A stretch of 18,703 nt of DNA from Gamarada debralockiae (lineage: Eukaryota; Ascomycota; Leotiomycetes; Helotiales; Hyphodiscaceae). The position numbers and the translations under genes are program-made. Positions 1-8,445 of the stretch are shown one piece after another. Position 1 is the stretch's first letter. Each line of letters starts with the position of its first letter. The stretch is from assembly GCA_002803225.1 (NCBI GenBank), contig NXFV01001712.1, positions 1 through 18,703 on the forward strand, read 5' to 3'. The notes under the pieces are model-generated. The model was not told where the DNA came from and searched no databases. It worked only from the letters and a program-made list of their open reading frames with translations.

Positions 1-473
1 ATACGAAAGCTCAGGAAATACAACCAATACTTCTTTATTCACCGAACTGCTACTTCTCTGTTGTACTGTGATCCCTCCTGTTGCCCTCCAGCTACCACCA
101 GCTGTTACAGCAATCCTACAAACAGCATCATCTTGCTTTTAGTAGCTACGCGGCATGCGATATGTAAACTCCCCAAGACACTACACCTCAAGAAAAAGAC
201 AGTATACAAGATACGAATCGCTACAACGGCCAAAAAGCGATTAGTTGTAAGGGGCCTGTTCAGTGCTGAGGATAGGTTCCATTCGTTCGGTACATACTTC
301 AAGATATATGACTCTTTGACGACTCCCCCATATACAGCGGTTCAGATATATCCCTCTGCTTTAAATTCCCATGACAATATTCGAAGGTTAGCTCTTGAAT
401 TAAGGGCAAATCCGTAAACTACTCACAAGGAATTTAAAGATAAATTTTTCCCCCAAAATCTCGCAGATACTAA

Positions 474-803
474 GACTATCATCAACCAGGAGCGTACAAT
501 CAATTCAATAAGGATCACCACTGCGAAGACTACGAGGTCGGCGGTTTCCGACCAGTTCACTGGGGTAGCTTAGAGCACTTTACCAACTTTATCAGAAAGG
601 TCTTTCCAACTAATGTCCATGATCAAGAGAAGGTTCGAACAGCAATGAAAGAGAAAAACACTTTGAAATATTAGAAACTAAAGAAGCGCGCGCACATCAA
701 GTTCCTCCTTACAGACAATTTAGCAGAGCATCTTCTGTATAATCCACAAGATAGCATCGTTCGTATTTTCCGCTAAACGGCATTTTTAAAAGCTCGTCTC
801 TGA
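474..803 (+). pseudogene. Decayed coding relic, unrecognised fungal protein
   Basis: One reading frame stays coding-like for about 100 codons between TAA (471-473) and TAA (774-776), broken by a single TAG (672-674). It closes with TGA at 801-803. The translation contains DYEVGGFRPVHWGS and, after the TAG, FLLTDNLAEHLLYNPQ. A short TAFLK stretch follows the TAA at 774. This looks like a conserved protein C-terminus, and it resembles fungal proteins of unknown function that end in an LTDNLAEHLL...HTAFLK-type segment; that is a memory-based impression only. There is no start codon and no intact gene. Part of the upstream frame (61 to about 510, another frame) also looks weakly coding and could be an earlier exon of the same relic. 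The stops TAA and TAG fit C-to-T decay of CAA/CAG, as in RIP, but this is not proven. Confidence 0.4.
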
Positions 804-810
804 CTTTCTG

Positions 811-836
811 CTACAGTAGAACCTCGATATAAGCAT
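811..836 (+). repeat. Left terminal inverted repeat of the MITE
   Basis: This 26-bp segment is the exact reverse complement of 1248-1273. It includes the TA at 812-813. Confidence 0.9.
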
Positions 837-1270
837 GCCGTCGGGAACCGCATTTGTATGCTTATAAGGGAGGTATGCTTATGTGAAGGGTGCCAAGACT
901 TTAAAACCTAAGAGGGTCATAACCTATCAGCCGCTGTAATTTTAAGCACTCGGACGTTATAGCACCTAAAATTAAGTAATTAATCGAATGTTAATTAAAT
1001 CTTAGCTTTAGGCTGTCGGTCACTATAATTATAAGGTCTCGGTCCCTGTAAATACAGGCTCTTAACCACTAACCTCGCGTCATATTACTTATTTATAAGC
1101 ATATTAAGGTAAAATTAGGTGTAACCTCAAAATCGGGACCCCAATTATCTAAGCATATGCTTTTAGTGAGGTATGCTTATTGGCTCACCTAAAAAAAAAT
1201 GGGACCTAAAACTTAATGCTTATTGGTGAGGTATGCTTATCTAGAGGATGCTTATATCGAGGTTCTACTG
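814..1270. mobile_element. Pogo/Fot1-type MITE (non-autonomous Tc1/mariner superfamily)
   Basis: The element is 457 bp and starts CAGTAGAACCTCGATATAAG. It is flanked on each side by TA (812-813 and 1271-1272), the target duplication of Tc1/mariner/pogo elements. The terminal inverted repeats are perfect over 23 bp inside the element, or 26 bp counting the flanking C-TA/TA-G. There is no open frame for a transposase, so it must have been moved in trans. Three direct copies of GAGGTATGCTTAT lie near the ends (870-882, 1168-1180, 1228-1240), the last two exactly 60 bp apart; they may be subterminal transposase-binding sites. The perfect ends suggest fairly recent insertion or relaxed decay compared with the relic next to it. 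Confidence 0.85.
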
Positions 1271-1273
1271 TAG
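1248..1273 (-). repeat. Right terminal inverted repeat of the MITE
   Basis: This segment is the exact reverse complement of 811-836. It includes the TA at 1271-1272. Confidence 0.9.
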
Positions 1274-1274
1274 T

Positions 1275-2163
1275 ATGGATTACTAAGAGCCTCTAAATGT
1301 AAGATCCTATTAGTCTTGAAAGACTAGTTTTGATTAGTGTTGTCTAACTTGCATTTATAGGGGGGTATTACTATTACAACTACTCCTAGAGACATTATAT
1401 TCTTTACAATGTATACTTTTCCCCCTAGTCAACGAAAAGTCCTCCTGATTTCTAGAGAACATTATTCAAAATTTAAACCTTAGTTTCGACCCAGACTATC
1501 TTCTTTATGAAGGATGTACTAGGCTAGTTCCGGAAAACTTTGAGTATTACTACTAGAGTAATCGGCTTGCTAAGCCACACTATATTATGATACATCCGCG
1601 GCCAAGTCACTGCATTGGCCAGTAGATATAAAGACATGCTTCAGAGAGGAATGCCTTGTTTGTGGTAATATTATCGCTTGTTTTATCTACAATTTTTGGC
1701 TTCTTGAGCGTTGTTTTAGGACTATTTTAGGTGCGGTTGATATATCTAGCTTGGAAAACACCCCAAACGCTCTACTGTAGCTTAATATCACGTTTGTATA
1801 AGAATACATGAATAGATAAAACAAGCGTTTTCCTGAACTCTACTTAGTTAGATTTCATTATGCCCTAGGATATACTTAATATAATAGCAAATGCCTCAAT
1901 CTCACTTGTGCCTGCCTCTTGCAATTGCTAATATGATTCTGCCCTACATATAGAGGCAGGTACGTCCCAGGCGTTTAATCGGAAAGATAGGAGTAAAGAA
2001 GCCACAGCTATTTGTTTTTATTTGTCTCGTTATCAATGAAATACTGATCATTATTTAGCCTCAACCCATTGTCACGAGGCTCTTGATAAGCTACAGTGAT
2101 ACGTGCAAGCGTTACACACTCTCCATGTCAGTGGATTCTGTCATGGCAGATGCATATGAATGA
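1275..2163. other. AT-rich intergenic stretch, no gene seen
   Basis: No convincing open frame is present on either strand. Base use is AT- and TA-rich with scattered stops in all frames, as in RIP-affected fungal DNA. The only structures seen are a 16-nt near-perfect palindrome close to 1315 (TAGTCTT, two bases, AAGACTA) and the 14-bp inverted repeat pair at 1675-1688 and 1814-1827. Confidence 0.6.
1675..1827. repeat. 14-bp inverted repeat pair enclosing 125 bp
   Basis: CGCTTGTTTTATCT (1675-1688) is exactly repeated in reverse complement as AGATAAAACAAGCG (1814-1827). The match does not extend outward. There is no coding frame inside and no clear target duplication, so it may be a small decayed foldback element or chance. 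Confidence 0.4.
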
Positions 2164-2275
2164 CTAACTCCATTTACTGGAAGTCAAGTTGACACATTCA
2201 TTAATCCTCAAATATATTATTTCACCACTTGTATACAAAGGTTTCCTATTGCAGGGGAACGCAAAGGTAATAGAT

Positions 2276-3937
2276 TCAACTAAATGGGTCTGTCGCGGCC
2301 AAATTCTCCCACCAATTGAGGTGTGTAAGACTCTTTCCCTGTTTCCTCCCATCATAAGCTTCTCCCATTACGCCTTTTTCTAACCTATCCTCCAAATTCA
2401 ATCTCTCCTCAGCCCTGGCTTTTCCAAGCGGCCACGTAACGTGAACCCCAAGACATTTGAGGGCTCGCAGTGCCGTTAATGGCTGCAAGATCCTCTTGTA
2501 CGCCTCCAGCATATCGTTCTCGTATTCCAGGTCCAAATAATGTGGTCTTGAGTGCTCATGTTGATACCAGTACGTGTCCGCAAAGTAAATCTCCAGCTCA
2601 AGCTTTTCCAGGCTCGCATTCCGAGTCAACATCTCGATCCCATTTATCCAGCACGCCCACCCCCCTTGTGAAGGTTGAAGATAGCTTGGCTCGAATGGTG
2701 GAAAGACAAGTGTGAGTTTGCTAAGATGGCCGATTGCACCGGTCGGTATACTTGTAAGATATGTATAAAGAGGGAGGCTCTCTGATCTTGCCTCTGATAA
2801 CGTGTCAGAGAAATCTCTACCCTTGTGAAAGATAATAAAGCGATTACAGGAGTAGAAGATCTCCGTGGCCAAGTTTTTGAACTCGTGATTGATCAGAAAA
2901 TAAGATCGTGGAAAGCTTTCGCAAGTGCAATGTGGATTGAAGGCTGAAACATTTGTTGAGCAGAGAAAGAGGCTGGGGAACCGTTCCCATCCGAGAAATT
3001 CTAGTCCCATGTCGGTAGCTGACGTATCATTCGTTGGTCTCGTACAAGTGAAGGGGCTGAATTCTGGAGGCGAATCTGGCGACCATTCTAAAGGAGTACT
3101 AGCGACGAGGCTGGTATATCCCAAAACTCTAAGCTGGAGCTCTTTAGGTAGATTAAGGAATAGAAAGGGAGCCAGGGTGGGCTCCTTTTGTGCAGTTAAA
3201 CGTAGAGCCATTTGCCTTGCTAGTTGCTTGAACAGCTCGACCGGACGAGGAAAGAAGCGTATTGCGCAATCCTGTAATATAGGCAATACTGACGAAATAT
3301 TGGCAACTTCTCTCATCGTTTGCCAATCACTACAATCGCAGATGAGACACAATCTCAATTGAAGAGGTGGGAGGTGTGCTGATAACCGCATACATATCCT
3401 CCTCCACTGTTCGACTGCCCTCCTATCCGCTCGAGATATACTTCCAAGAGTCGATCTGCGATAGCGTAGAGAAGAGCAGTCACTTAACTTGACAATAAGT
3501 ATTCGTAGCTCTTTTAAAGCTGAAATCCCCAAATTCTCAAGGGCTCCCAAACCTCCAGGCTCATGTCGCGATATAGCAAAGGTGTTCGAGCCGTAGACGA
3601 GTGATGTGACTTCATGATGGATAACTCGACAGACCCGGAGGAGATGAATAGGTAAACACAGTGCCGTGGAAGTATGGCGGTCGAGACGCTCATCTTCTCG
3701 TTGTTTTTGAAGTTGGATCGCTTCCTCGCGAAGGTCAGAATCAGTCGCGTCGGCGAACTCGTCTACCGTCTTAGAGAGAGCCCAATAGTTCAAATCGATG
3801 TAATTATTGGGAAGCAATCCAGCCGCATAGTAGATTTGGCGACGGATACTGAATGGAAGGTCGAGAAAACGGCTTTGAGGACGAATTAAGGACTTGTCTG
3901 ACGAGGCGAAGTAGCGATCGAGTCTTGTCTGACGCAT
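2276..3937 (-). CDS. F-box-like protein with two similar halves
   Basis: A 553-residue uninterrupted frame, stop TGA at 2276-2278. The frame is open up to 4003, but the codon there is GTG; the first ATG is at 3935-3937, with A at -3, and is chosen as start. Two F-box-like starts are visible: FLDLPFSIRRQIY (residues 24-36) and FLNLPKELQLRVL (260-272). Each is followed by a segment of the HxEvxxLxYgxNxF type: VIHHEVTSLVYGSNTF (105-120) and LINHEFKNLATEIFYSCNRF (348-367). The protein therefore looks like a tandem duplication of one module. Leucine-rich stretches follow each half. F-box-like proteins of this kind are very numerous in Leotiomycetes; most are uncharacterised, and a role as SCF-type substrate adaptor is inference. 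The N-terminus MRQTRLDRYF fits a PIP box. A possible 5' UTR intron starts with GTAAGT at 4070 (minus strand). Confidence 0.8.
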   Translation of the reverse strand: MRQTRLDRYFASSDKSLIRPQSRFLDLPFSIRRQIYYAAGLLPNNYIDLNYWALSKTVDEFADATDSDLREEAIQLQKQREDERLDRHTSTALCLPIHLLRVCRVIHHEVTSLVYGSNTFAISRHEPGGLGALENLGISALKELRILIVKLSDCSSLRYRRSTLGSISRADRRAVEQWRRICMRLSAHLPPLQLRLCLICDCSDWQTMREVANISSVLPILQDCAIRFFPRPVELFKQLARQMALRLTAQKEPTLAPFLFLNLPKELQLRVLGYTSLVASTPLEWSPDSPPEFSPFTCTRPTNDTSATDMGLEFLGWERFPSLFLCSTNVSAFNPHCTCESFPRSYFLINHEFKNLATEIFYSCNRFIIFHKGRDFSDTLSEARSESLPLYTYLTSIPTGAIGHLSKLTLVFPPFEPSYLQPSQGGWACWINGIEMLTRNASLEKLELEIYFADTYWYQHEHSRPHYLDLEYENDMLEAYKRILQPLTALRALKCLGVHVTWPLGKARAEERLNLEDRLEKGVMGEAYDGRKQGKSLTHLNWWENLAATDPFS

Positions 3938-4070
3938 GATGAAAGAATACACTTGACCAGGTTGAAAGTGAGACTGGTGAAAGATTTGAATGGTTGCAAT
4001 CACGGTAATTGAATCCCGTTGGAGGAAGGAGGAGATGAAGGAGCAAAGTTCTCCATAAATAGGAACTTAC

Positions 4071-5053
4071 CGCAAACGCGGATTAAGCCGCAATGCGTCG
4101 CGGCTGCTGCTGCTTGAGACAGGTGCTGAGCTAGAGGCTAAGACTGAACCTAGATAATTTCGTACTCTTAAATATTTTCCATCGCATACATATTACATAT
4201 ACTATATAATAACTTTAATAAAGAGGGACCTAGGGTTGCTGATGTTTATATATTGTGCACAGAAGAATTTAGCTATGGAACGTTTGCCATCAGGTGGTTG
4301 AAGTCTGTTCTAGAGAAAATATTTTAGAAGCTTCTGCCGCTTGCCCGTGACGTGACGCTGATTTTTCACGTAATGCTTATCTTCGCGCTACGGAACCGCC
4401 AACCCCCAAAATATTTAGGCCTTGACTAGACATTGCACGTTATATAATTCTTGTGTTATTGCGTGCGTAGGTGTAGACCGGAGCGTAGTAATCTAATTTG
4501 GTGGATAAAGGGATAAAACCAGCTAGCCAGAATCATTCTAGTGTAGTGTAGGCATAAGCGTCTTGGCAATGTGGCTTACTGTAAGTTTTTAGAAGTGTTT
4601 AAGGCGGAAGCCGAGTTCGCTAGCGGCTGTTGGTTGTCAGAGCTCACGTAGATAATTGCCATCAGCTAGAAAGACAGAATTTAATGTTTAGAGCATCCTA
4701 AGTTCATTGGATAGGGCAGAAAGCCTTTACGATCCCCCTCCATGCCTCAGCACCGGCCGCCAAGATTTGTCGTCCGATTTCGCGAGCACGCGACACATTC
4801 TTTCTCCTTCAACGACGGCCATAGGGCCATATGCTTTTCGGTAATTTAGGGATGCTCAACAGTGGCCAGTAGTTACTATCACAGCACAGAATTAATGTTG
4901 CAGTCAATCACTTATTATTCTCTATGTTTCCTTCCGCTCTCTGCCAAAATCACACGCTCAATCGAATATCGAGAGCTCTAAACGCCATGCCACATTTTGT
5001 TCAGTACCTTCCAAACGCCATATAGTCCCATATCGTCAATTATACCAGGCACC
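4071..5053. other. Intergenic region between F-box-like gene and iron transporter
   Basis: The region should hold the promoter of the F-box-like gene (right side of that gene) and the 3' flank of the iron transporter. No convincing open frame was found. 4140-4260 is AT-rich. No repeat or RNA gene was recognised. Confidence 0.5.
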
Positions 5054-6249
5054 CTACATGCTGACACCACCATCATCATGGCTAAACAGCCTGACCAGAC
5101 CCATTGCTGCGCCTGCTGCGACTGAACCGACGACGACCATCTGCACTCCTCCAAAGCAACCTTCTCGAATATTCTTCCCACCCGTCCATCCTACCACGAC
5201 ACATGTCTTTCCGTATCCGAATAAGAAGAGAGCAACGACCATCACAGCGATCGAGATATATAGGCCGGTGTACACTGCGTGGTCACCAACGGCGAAGTAA
5301 GGAAGCAGAGGCAGCAGACCACCAATGAAGTATGCCAATGCGATTGTGACAGCGGATTCCAGAGCACGATTGGCAGACGGTTCTTCTTCACAGTGTTGGA
5401 ATTGCATAACGAAGTCGACGAGGCGAGGGGACTCAGCAAGATGTCGGGTGAGATCTTCAAGAGTGTGTTTGGGTAGATTGTAGGGTTCGAAGACTTCTGC
5501 GATATTTGCCATGACAGTTTGGGGTTCCGTGGCGATAAGTTGCTCCGTCTCTGCCTTTTGGGCTTTGTATGAAGCACTTTTGACTGTTAGCAGGAGCTGA
5601 TATATAGGGATATGACAACTTACAGTTCACTCTTTGCGCCCAGATATCCTCCCAATCCCATCGAAATAGCACCAGCGATCAACTCAGCGAATCCACCATA
5701 AATGACGACTTTGGTATTGCCTAACGCAGATAGACCAGCAGTCAAGGCGAATGGGACCGTCAAACCATCCGACAAACCAATTGTAGCATCACTGATGATT
5801 CTAGCATCAATTCTAAAGCCCTTCTTCTGGTTCGCCTTCTCAGTCTTGGAATCCACGCTCTGCGATTCAATATCGCCATTATCTGAATCGGTAGAAGCTG
5901 GCGTCTCTGTCATCGATTGAGGGGACTGACCGCCCTGTCGAAGCAGAGGCTGGTTCGAGCCATTGCTCCAATCGTACGGACCCGCGAATTTGGACTTGGC
6001 GCGAGGGACCGGAGTGATGGTTCTTCGAAAGAAGAGATTCTTGAGGCCGACGAAAGACATTGCTTGGATTGGATGTGGCTTAGGATCTGGTCTCCGTCTT
6101 CGAATAATTGTACGCGAGGCTATGGAGTCTCTGTTCTCAGTTTCTGTGCCAGACACGTTCGTTTGCACGACGTTACTCTGGAGTTCGTGATCTTGGTTTG
6201 GTAATTGAGAATACTGTGTGGTATCGCCTGCAAGCTTTCTGGAGGCCAT
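5054..6249 (-). CDS. CCC1: Vacuolar iron transporter, Ccc1/VIT family
   Basis: Two exons, 6249-5624 and 5576-5054, joined over a 47-bp intron (5577-5623; donor GTAAGT, branch GCTAAC, acceptor AAAG), give 382 residues. Residues 1-145 are a polar, Ser/Thr/Gln-rich cytosolic N-terminus. The VIT core starts at RIISDATIGLSDGLTVPFAL (150-169), whose Asp residues (153, 161) sit where the first membrane helix binds metal in the family. GAISMGLGGYLGAKSE (193-208) is the second conserved helix. A charged loop (about 210-275) follows, then EEPSANRALESAVTIALAYF (273-292), PLLPYF and the last helices MVVVGSVAAGAAMG (355-368), all as in yeast Ccc1. Family role: moves Fe2+ (and Mn2+) from cytosol into the vacuole, protecting against iron excess. 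The intron falls exactly after the AKSE motif and the frame resumes cleanly. Expression is probably iron-controlled (see CCAAT/HapX site). Confidence 0.93.
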
Positions 6250-6376
6250 GGCTGAATATATGTTTCGCTCCTCATGGGCAATTCATGTTTGTTCGCGAGT
6301 CCATGAAGCTGGAGATGGTCAGCGAGCCATTTAGGAGGGAAATGATTCGCTGAACGTGGCCAAGGAATTTTGCATG

Positions 6377-6381
6377 ATTGG
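6377..6381 (-). promoter_or_regulatory. CCAAT box upstream of the iron transporter
   Basis: CCAAT on the transporter's sense strand, about 130 bp before its ATG. It is a potential binding site for the fungal CCAAT-binding (Hap) complex. It lacks the RWT 12 bp downstream that would suit HapX. Confidence 0.35.
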
Positions 6382-7266
6382 CTAACGGGACCGACAAAGA
6401 AGCGAGACCCCGAAAGGGCTTTGCTCTTTCTTAATTCCTTCTACGGAACAATGATTTTTCGTTTTAACCAGGAATGATGAAGCAAAAGCTCAATAAGATC
6501 GATTCTTTGTTCAAAGGATCTACCAAGTTCTTTTTTCTCAGTATCCTCAATTTTCGAACGACAATTGTCTTTTGCTCAAACCCAATCCGCGCGTTTTCCG
6601 CGAGGGAAACGACTTTGATACAATAATTGTAATGCGCTTTTTCTTATTGGTTGCCACCTGTTTACACATCCCCTTTCAAACTTTGCTCTCACTTCTCCAG
6701 CATCAGCTTCGAGTCTAGACATCTAGCGACGCAAACACCTTACTCATCCAAGTGAATTGAAGCATTTGCTTAGGTCATGGAGGGTTCCGATCTTTCCTCG
6801 AGTTACTTCCGCCATCCCGAGCTTGACATTAAAGCTGGGTTCTACTCTTGCAAATATCACCGAGCGAGTGTTAGTTGACAGCCGAGTGACAAGTTTTGCG
6901 GTCAAGAGCTGTCTTGAGCAAATGCTGGTTGTCACTGAGGCAGTGAAATTTGGGGCTTGCCATTCGGGAGAGTCGCCGAATTAGATATTAGTCACTCATA
7001 GACTAAGTCCACGATATCACAGTTCAATCGAGACAGTTGTAGAGTTTAGATTGGAATTTTATTCATTATTTCTACATCGAGAAGGAGAGGATCGGGCTCA
7101 TCGCAAAGAACCTCTCTGATGTCTAATTCCATAATTAGTCATTCAGACGAAGAGAATCAAGCTCAACACAATAACCTCCTTGATGTCTGTCATGCGCCGA
7201 AACTCCTCCAATATACGTCCCATTCAAAACATTCTCGCCACGGCGCCACCTTGCGTATTATGTCCC
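6382..7266. other. Intergenic region, no gene supported
   Basis: Apart from the CCAAT/HapX candidate at 6631-6650, nothing recognisable was found. Open frames at 6744-6984 on both strands have no protein-like features. Two similar short segments, ACCTCTCTGATGTCT (near 7110) and ACCTCCTTGATGTCT (near 7175), form a local imperfect repeat in what may be the 3' flank of the small minus-strand gene. Confidence 0.45.
6631..6650 (-). promoter_or_regulatory. Possible CCAAT/HapX composite site
   Basis: Read on the minus strand this is CCAAT, then 12 bases, then ATT. It fits the consensus CSAAT-N12-RWT known for joint binding of the CCAAT complex and the iron regulator HapX in Aspergillus. It lies about 380 bp upstream of the Ccc1 start and in the same orientation. 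Given a CCAAT, the extra match has roughly a 1 in 16 chance of occurring at random, so support is modest. Confidence 0.35.
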
Positions 7267-7464
7267 TCAAGCGCCACCCTCACGCTTCGCATACTCCTCC
7301 TCAATCCTCTCCTCGTATAACCTATCCGCTGCCTCCTCAGCTTCTGTCTTTTGTTGCGGTGCGGTGTTTGTGTCGGATTGGGAGGTGGTGGATTCCGCCG
7401 TGGGGTTTGGAGTGGTGTTAGAGTTTGATGGCGTTTCCCCGGAGTTGAATGGTGCGATAGGCAT
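7267..7464 (-). CDS. Small acidic protein, 65 residues, unknown function
   Basis: ATG at 7462-7464 in the context CCAATATGC, stop TGA at 7267-7269. The first 40 residues are polar and low complexity (Pro, Ser, Thr, Asn, Gln). The rest is a highly charged helix-forming stretch, EEAADRLYEERIEEEYAKRE, ending in GGA. That contrast of a disordered head and a charged helix ending in REGGA resembles small conserved fungal proteins I cannot name. The frame stays open upstream of this ATG for about 45 codons without another ATG, so a longer spliced form is possible. No signal peptide or membrane segment is seen. Function is unknown and is not guessed here. Confidence 0.5.
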   Translation of the reverse strand: MPIAPFNSGETPSNSNTTPNPTAESTTSQSDTNTAPQQKTEAEEAADRLYEERIEEEYAKREGGA

Positions 7465-7599
7465 ATTGGTAGGTTGCGGAGTTTGGTAGTCTTGTTCGAG
7501 ACGTGGTAGCTTGTAAAGAAAGGAAGATTGGAGATGTTGTGAAGAGGAGCTTGAAAGCGTTGACTTCTTGTGAACCCCGCGATGTGGCGATGCTGAGGT

Positions 7600-7963
7600 G
7601 TGGCGTCATGTGCGTGGGCTGGACCAATCTCGGCTAGGTGAGTTGTGGCTGGAGCTTTTCAAACTCCACGCCTTCCAAATCCGCCTTCCAGAATCTCAAA
7701 AGATGTAAATACTGCGGTCAAGGAACTATCTAAATACCTCTCAAGCATTGGATGTATCACTAACATTCATATCACCACCAAGATACAGTCACCATCAGTT
7801 CCTGCAAGTCGACCAGGCCGAGGGCCAGAAGAACCAAAATTCCTCGGCAGACCTATCAACTCTCGACTCCAAGATGCTTAAACATGATGCTAAAGTTGCA
7901 AAGCATCATAGGAGCGGGCCATCGGACGATTCTGGCAATCCAATCCCTTACCAGAATGGTTGA
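7600..7963 (+). CDS. Possible orphan exons of a small gene (partial)
   Basis: A segment ending with TGA at 7961-7963 reads VDQAEGQKNQNSSADLSTLD, then KHDAKVAKHHRSGPSDDSGN: hydrophilic and protein-like. It may be joined to an upstream piece by an intron whose donor GTAAAT is at about 7704 and whose branch site CACTAAC is at about 7758-7764, with acceptor CCAAG at about 7786. Spliced that way the frame runs through, but no ATG was found upstream. The 5' end is therefore missing, lies in a further exon, or the gene is broken. I do not recognise the family. Confidence 0.25.
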
Positions 7964-8445
7964 TAGTGCATAAGACGAGACTGTAGTGCTGCCCGTGGCT
8001 TCTTACCTCCTTTCAGCGTGCACCATTTACCCTTCCAGCTTTCATGCGATGCTTCGACAACAAGTATCGACCAAGATGAGGGGTGTCTGAGAAGCCCACA
8101 AGCCCCAAACTCGCCCACGATACTTACTGTATCATGCCGCATGGTGAAGATAGCTCTTATCTTGGATACGGCTTGGTAGTAATGGGGGAAATGTGGCCAC
8201 CTCTGTACCTTGACCGGGGTAAAGGAAAGTGGACTGGGGAGATTTTTCTTCTCGTGGAGTGCGAAGTCTGAGGAGTCCAGCGTTACTTTTGTATCCTTGA
8301 CGGCGCCTCTCGTAGGCTGTTTATCTTTGCCCCTATCTTCCAGTCTTTCGTATATATTACCGTGGTTCCCTCTTGCAAAACTTGGCGCGGTTTTCTTTCA
8401 ACATTTCATTTTGTTTGAGGCATTTTAGATTTGAGAAACGTCAGT
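7964..8445. other. Intergenic region upstream of the permease pseudogene
   Basis: No supported gene. Short open frames on both strands lack ATG starts or protein-like composition. It presumably held the permease promoter. Confidence 0.45.

Noticed and set aside
3938..4003. N-terminal extension of the F-box-like protein by 22 residues
   Set aside because: The codon at 4001-4003 is GTG; the first ATG in frame is at 3935-3937, and nuclear fungal genes rarely start at GTG.
5058..5577. Plus-strand and alternative minus-strand open frames across the second Ccc1 exon
   Set aside because: They are shadows of the transporter's coding frame, without family likeness.
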